Source: JBDGYW01 sp964518955 (GTDB taxonomy: Bacteria > Gemmatimonadota > Gemmatimonadetes > Gemmatimonadales > GWC2-71-9). Taken from it: a stretch of DNA of 64,000 nt. The position numbers were made by a program, and so were the translations under genes. The stretch lies in contig CAZFHS010000032.1 of NCBI GenBank assembly GCA_964518955.1, forward strand, positions 1 through 64,000, read 5' to 3'. The notes below the pieces were generated by a model that was not told the origin of the DNA, made no database searches, and saw nothing but the letters and a program-made list of their open reading frames with translations. Shown one piece after another: positions 60,691 to 64,000 of this stretch; the stretch's first letter is position 1, and every line of letters starts with the position of its first letter.

Positions 60691-61773
60691 CTACCCTCCC
60701 GGACACGGCACCGGCCTAGTCACCGCTTCGTCAGTCAAGATCACAAAGTCTTCGTTTTCCCCATCGCGTTCAGGATCGAAGAGCTCGACATCCTCGACCG
60801 GGCGCATTACGACAATCATCGTTGAGGTGCCTGGACGATAGCGCGCCAGGTGTTCGGGAGTTCCCGTGCCTCGTTCGACGTGGAACGAACCCACCATGTG
60901 AAGCACCAGCGCGTCGGGCTGACGCATCAAGTGCTCGCTGATTGAGTACGCCATCGAGGCATCCCATAGGGCCTGCGCATGCAGAGGGTTTGACGCAGAA
61001 GCGTGTGACGACATCGGCATTGCCGGCATTGCTGAGTCGCCTTGTGCAACGCGCCGCATCGCCGGCGGCATCGGGCACCGTTCGCGCATATCCTCCATAG
61101 CGTCGACCATCGCCTGTCGCCACTGGCCTTCGTACTGCTCAGACGGCATTCCAAACGGTAGCGGAGGCAGTGTGGAAAGGGCCTGCGCGCTCAGATCCAA
61201 CAAAGCATCCCGCCCCTCACGCGTTACTCTGTTTGCATAACGCCTAGGCGCGTTTGCGGCGACAACGGCAAGTCCTTCCTGCTTCGCGAATTCGATCAAC
61301 GGCCGGTAGTCTGTTTCATATTCGGGCCACGGCCGACTGCTCTTTCGAAACTGATCTTCAGTAATGAGATCGTGCAAATACTCGTCCAATATGTACTGCG
61401 CATCGCGCTCGAACATCTCGAGCGAAAGCGTCACCAATCGCGATTCACCTTCATCCGAGTATGAATGCCCGTGGGCGGTAAACGCGCGCGACAACAACTC
61501 GGCCTCGATCAAATGCCCAGTGAGATCGTTGTGAGACTCGCCGATGAAAACGACCTCTTTGTCCGCCATCGCTTCCACTACAGCATCGAGTGAGACGAGG
61601 TCTCCTGAACCCGTGTAAACGCGGTACTCGCCAACTCGGGGGATTGTGTCTTGTTGAGAGGACGGAAGGGAGGGAGGGGATTGGGAAACACAGGCGACAT
61701 CAGAGGCGTATGCTACCTGGACAGGAACAGCAACCACAGCTAGGAGAACGATTGCCTTCGACATTTGCTTCAT
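60691..61773 (-). CDS. ChaN/Tiki-superfamily haem-binding-like exported protein
   Basis: A protein of about 360 residues with signal peptide (IVLLAVVAVPVQVAYA). ChaN-family motifs: VVFIGESHNDLTGHLIE, LSLEMFERDAQYILDEYL, PWPEYETDYRPLIEFA, NAPRRYANRV, then VLHMVGSFHVERGTG near the end. Campylobacter ChaN binds haem and takes part in iron uptake. A Ser/Pro/Gln-rich low-complexity patch (SQSPPSLPSSQQD) follows the signal. The ORF reads back to 61788, overlapping the TypA stop; ATG 61773 has GAGGG upstream. It is likely in an operon with typA. Confidence 0.82.
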   Translation of the reverse strand: MKQMSKAIVLLAVVAVPVQVAYASDVACVSQSPPSLPSSQQDTIPRVGEYRVYTGSGDLVSLDAVVEAMADKEVVFIGESHNDLTGHLIEAELLSRAFTAHGHSYSDEGESRLVTLSLEMFERDAQYILDEYLHDLITEDQFRKSSRPWPEYETDYRPLIEFAKQEGLAVVAANAPRRYANRVTREGRDALLDLSAQALSTLPPLPFGMPSEQYEGQWRQAMVDAMEDMRERCPMPPAMRRVAQGDSAMPAMPMSSHASASNPLHAQALWDASMAYSISEHLMRQPDALVLHMVGSFHVERGTGTPEHLARYRPGTSTMIVVMRPVEDVELFDPERDGENEDFVILTDEAVTRPVPCPGG

Positions 61774-61784
61774 GAAAGTTACCC

Positions 61785-63734
61785 TCATTTGATACGCGCC
61801 GTCTGACGGGCGGCGCGCTTGCGCACTATCGCATTCAATGCTCGCTTGCGCAGTCTAATCGCGTCCGGCGTGATCTCGATCAGCTCGTCATCCTCAATGT
61901 ACTCCATGGCGTACTCGAGCGTTATCTGCAGCGGTGGTTCGAGCAAGATATTGTCGTCCGACGCTGCCGCGCGGATGTTCGTCTGTTTTTTTGCCTTGCT
62001 CACGTTTACATCCATGTCACCAATGCGGGCGTTTTCTCCAACAATCATTCCTTCGTATGCCGGAGCCCCCGGAGCGACAAAGAGTGTACTTCGTTCCTGC
62101 AGCCCGAACAGTGCAAACGCCACTGCGTTGCCCTCCCGATCGGCTACCAACACACCTCGATTCCTGCCGCCGAGCGGTCCCACCCACTTTCCGTATTCGA
62201 GAAACCTGTGGTGCAGAGTTCCTTCACCTCGTGTATCTGTGAGGAATTCAGAACGAAATCCGAACAGGCCGCGCGCAGGCACCTTGAACCGCATGCGAAC
62301 CCTGCCCTGGCCCGGGTTCTTCATTTCGATCATGTCTCCGCGTCGGCTGCCGAGCTTCTCTATCACGACACCGAGCATTCCTTCCGGCACGTCAACGATC
62401 ATCTCCTCGTACGGTTCCTCAGTTTCACCAATTTCATTCTTCCTGGTGATTACTCGCGGTCGACTCACCTGAAACTCATACCCCTCCCGTCGCATGGTCT
62501 CCATCAGGATCGCGAGGTGCAATTCACCCCGCCCGGATACCCTGAGCACCTCGGGTCTGTCGGTTTCTTCGACCTTCAGGGCAACGTTGCGCTCGAGTTC
62601 CTGAAAGAGACGATCCCGAACTTGGCGGCTGGTCACGTACCTGCCACACCGTCCGGCGAAGGGAGAGTCGTTGAACATGAAGTCCACCGACAACGTCGGC
62701 TCCTCTACCTCGATGCCTGGCAAACGTTCCGCCTTGCTTGGATCGGCGAGGGTGGTACCGATCTCTACTCCCTCCAGCCCCGCGACTGCAACGATGTCTC
62801 CCGCCTCGGCCGTATCTTGTTCGACCCGCTTCAGACCGTCGAAGCCGTACAGTCTCATCACTCGGCCCGGGACGATTTCTGCCTCCGGCACCAGACCGGG
62901 TTTCCCCAGAGGCAGCAACGCGACAGCCTTTCCCACTTCAGCCCTACCCCGTTCAATGCGACCCACCGCTATCCTGCCGATGTAGCTCGAATAATCGATC
63001 GTGGACACGAGCATCTGAAATGGAGCAGCGGGGTCGCCAGGAGGCTCGGGGACGGTCGTTAGAATCGTCTCGAACAGAGGGGCCAGGTCGCCGTGTTCGG
63101 CGGTAGGGCGGTCAGGCGGTAGGGCGGTAGAATCCGAGTCGGCGCTAGGGCGGGGCGATTGGGTGGGTCCGCCTGTCCGCCCGTCCGCCCGTCCGACTTC
63201 GGTACTCGCCCACCCCTCCTTCGCCGACGCATAGAGAAACGGCGCATCCAGCTGCGCGTCCGTCGCCTCGAGATCGAGCAACAGTTCGAGCACCTCGTCA
63301 TGCACCTCTTCAGAGCATGCATCGGGGCGGTCGACTTTGTTGATCACGACTATGGGCTGCAGGCCGAGCTCCAGGGCCTTGGATGTCACGAACCTGGTCT
63401 GCGGCATCGGGCCCTCTGCCGCGTCTACCAACAGAAGGACTCCCTGCACCATGCGGAGTATGCGCTCTACTTCTCCACCGAAGTCTGCATGCCCCGGGGT
63501 GTCGACGATATTGACCTTTACGCCGTTCCAGGAAACTGCCGTGTTCTTGGAAAGGATCGTGATGCCGCGTTCCCGCTCCAGCGGGTTCGAGTCCATCACA
63601 CGCTCTTCCACCTGCTGACCCGTACGGAAAGCACCAGCCTCACGCAACATCTTGTCGACCAGCGTGGTCTTGCCGTGGTCTACATGCGCGATGATAGCAA
63701 CGTTTCTGATTTGCCGCGGAGCGGGCGGATTCAC
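61785..63734 (-). CDS. typA: GTPase TypA/BipA with a loop insertion
   Basis: A 649-residue translational GTPase: G1 AHVDHGKTT, G2 Thr in ERERGITI, G3 DTPGH, G4 NKVD, then EF-G-like domains and the TypA C-terminal RASGxD-type region (NIRAAASDDNILL). It binds ribosomes and aids assembly and stress response. Compared with E. coli TypA there is an extra stretch of about 35 residues (about 177-214, Pro/Ser/Asp/Gly-rich) in a loop after YASAKEGWA, encoded by a GGTAGGGCGG-type tandem repeat. The rest is ordinary. Confidence 0.93.
   Translation of the reverse strand: MNPPAPRQIRNVAIIAHVDHGKTTLVDKMLREAGAFRTGQQVEERVMDSNPLERERGITILSKNTAVSWNGVKVNIVDTPGHADFGGEVERILRMVQGVLLLVDAAEGPMPQTRFVTSKALELGLQPIVVINKVDRPDACSEEVHDEVLELLLDLEATDAQLDAPFLYASAKEGWASTEVGRADGRTGGPTQSPRPSADSDSTALPPDRPTAEHGDLAPLFETILTTVPEPPGDPAAPFQMLVSTIDYSSYIGRIAVGRIERGRAEVGKAVALLPLGKPGLVPEAEIVPGRVMRLYGFDGLKRVEQDTAEAGDIVAVAGLEGVEIGTTLADPSKAERLPGIEVEEPTLSVDFMFNDSPFAGRCGRYVTSRQVRDRLFQELERNVALKVEETDRPEVLRVSGRGELHLAILMETMRREGYEFQVSRPRVITRKNEIGETEEPYEEMIVDVPEGMLGVVIEKLGSRRGDMIEMKNPGQGRVRMRFKVPARGLFGFRSEFLTDTRGEGTLHHRFLEYGKWVGPLGGRNRGVLVADREGNAVAFALFGLQERSTLFVAPGAPAYEGMIVGENARIGDMDVNVSKAKKQTNIRAAASDDNILLEPPLQITLEYAMEYIEDDELIEITPDAIRLRKRALNAIVRKRAARQTARIK
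63093..63203 (-). repeat. Tandem repeat encoding the TypA insertion
   Basis: On the plus strand the units GCGGTAGGGCGGT (x2-3) and CGTCCGCC (x3) recur without changing the TypA reading frame. The encoded residues form a low-complexity loop. Confidence 0.65.
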
Positions 63735-63781
63735 TAGACGACTCGGTGACGGGCTACATAGAACGTAATTGCAAGCCGGGG

Positions 63782-63810
63782 ATTATAGATAGGAATGGTG
63801 CGGGCGACAA
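63782..63810 (-). promoter_or_regulatory. Sigma70-like promoter for typA
   Basis: On the minus strand TTGTCG (63810-63805), a 17-bp spacer and a perfect TATAAT (63787-63782) lie 48 bp upstream of the typA start at 63734. Confidence 0.6.
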
Positions 63811-63900
63811 GGGAACGGCTGCCCTCTGCACGCAGAGTATCAACCCCTTTACACGCTAGTTACCTTATTGTGGAACCACTTCTCCTGAAAAGGCTGTCGA

Positions 63901-64000
63901 ATGAGTGAGTTGATCGCTGACAAACAACGTAGAAAAGACCTCCTCAAACACATGATTCAACAATTGCATGCCGGTGAAGCACCGGATGCCGTGCGTGGAC
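63901..64000 (+). CDS. DUF438-type protein (3' end outside window)
   Basis: The visible 33 codons read MSELIADKQRRKDLLKHM followed by IQQLHAGEAPDAV. This matches the start of DUF438 proteins, which continue into a hemerythrin-like and PAS-type domain. AAGG lies upstream of the ATG. The frame is open to the window end. Confidence 0.65.
   Translation, partial: MSELIADKQRRKDLLKHMIQQLHAGEAPDAVRG

Noticed and set aside
61819..63062. Long plus-strand frames opposite typA
   Set aside because: They are antisense shadows of a clearly coding GTPase gene.
63575..63600. tRNA-like GGGTTCGAGTCC
   Set aside because: It lies within typA coding sequence and no acceptor or anticodon stem can be drawn around it.

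Overview
The window is chromosomal DNA of moderate-to-high GC from a Gram-negative, diderm, probably aerobic heterotrophic bacterium. My best guess for the phylum is Gemmatimonadota. The reasons are a BTAD transcription-factor domain fused to a Ser/Thr kinase, two PadR regulators each overlapping an ADOP/MacB-type permease gene, a carboxypeptidase-regulatory-domain TonB receptor, many exported S9/CocE/M19/M24/amidohydrolase-type proteins, and an OmpA/Ras-like-GTPase cassette. No 16S or ribosomal protein gene is present, so this is an inference. I see no tRNA, rRNA, CRISPR array, insertion sequence or phage gene.

Layout. 0-5.6 kb: a signalling and transport block made of a dCache histidine kinase, three single-domain receivers, a CBS-pair protein, a DASS/SLC13 carboxylate transporter and a beta-carbonic-anhydrase-like protein. 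5.6-9.7 kb: creatininase-family hydrolase, ABM monooxygenase, iron alcohol dehydrogenase and a lipoprotein amidohydrolase. 9.8-12.3 kb: an unknown lipoprotein overlapping fetA/fetB-type transporter genes. 12.5-16.2 kb: a tightly packed four-gene cassette of coiled-coil protein, OmpA-anchored membrane protein, Ras-like GTPase and PP2C phosphatase. It is the best candidate here for a poorly described system. 16.5-29.4 kb: membrane protein, SDR, exported peptidases, a YtxJ-like redox protein, an exported bicupin, the first PadR/ADOP pair, a methyltransferase and an M19-like protein. 29.6-35.1 kb: YyaL-type thioredoxin-domain protein, NifU and NifS for Fe-S assembly, and an MsrB-MsrA fusion. 35.1-38.8 kb: two divergent PadR genes, one coupled to a second ADOP permease. 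38.8-41.8 kb: cyclophilin-like protein, NamZ-type muramidase and a Tat-exported Gfo/Idh/MocA protein. 42.2-45.7 kb: a TonB receptor divergent from a CarH/LitR-type B12 photoreceptor-repressor, sharing a control region with 11-bp phased repeats. 45.8-51.0 kb: a 1323-residue BTAD-kinase-TPR protein divergent from two small exported proteins. 51.2-59.0 kb: cystathionine beta-synthase, a CusBA-type RND pump, an aminotransferase-V protein and a cystathionine gamma-lyase/synthase. 59.2-64 kb: an M24-fold protein that has lost most metal ligands, a ChaN-like protein, TypA/BipA with a low-complexity insertion, and the start of a DUF438 protein.

How the genes fit together. Several units handle sulfur and iron-sulfur chemistry (NifU/NifS, MsrBA, CBS, gamma-lyase, YtxJ-like). 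Many exported hydrolases suggest growth on peptides and amides. Several signalling devices (kinase/receivers, GTPase/phosphatase, BTAD-kinase, CarH-like repressor, PadR pairs) each sit beside membrane or envelope genes. Functions come from motifs read by eye; no database search was run.
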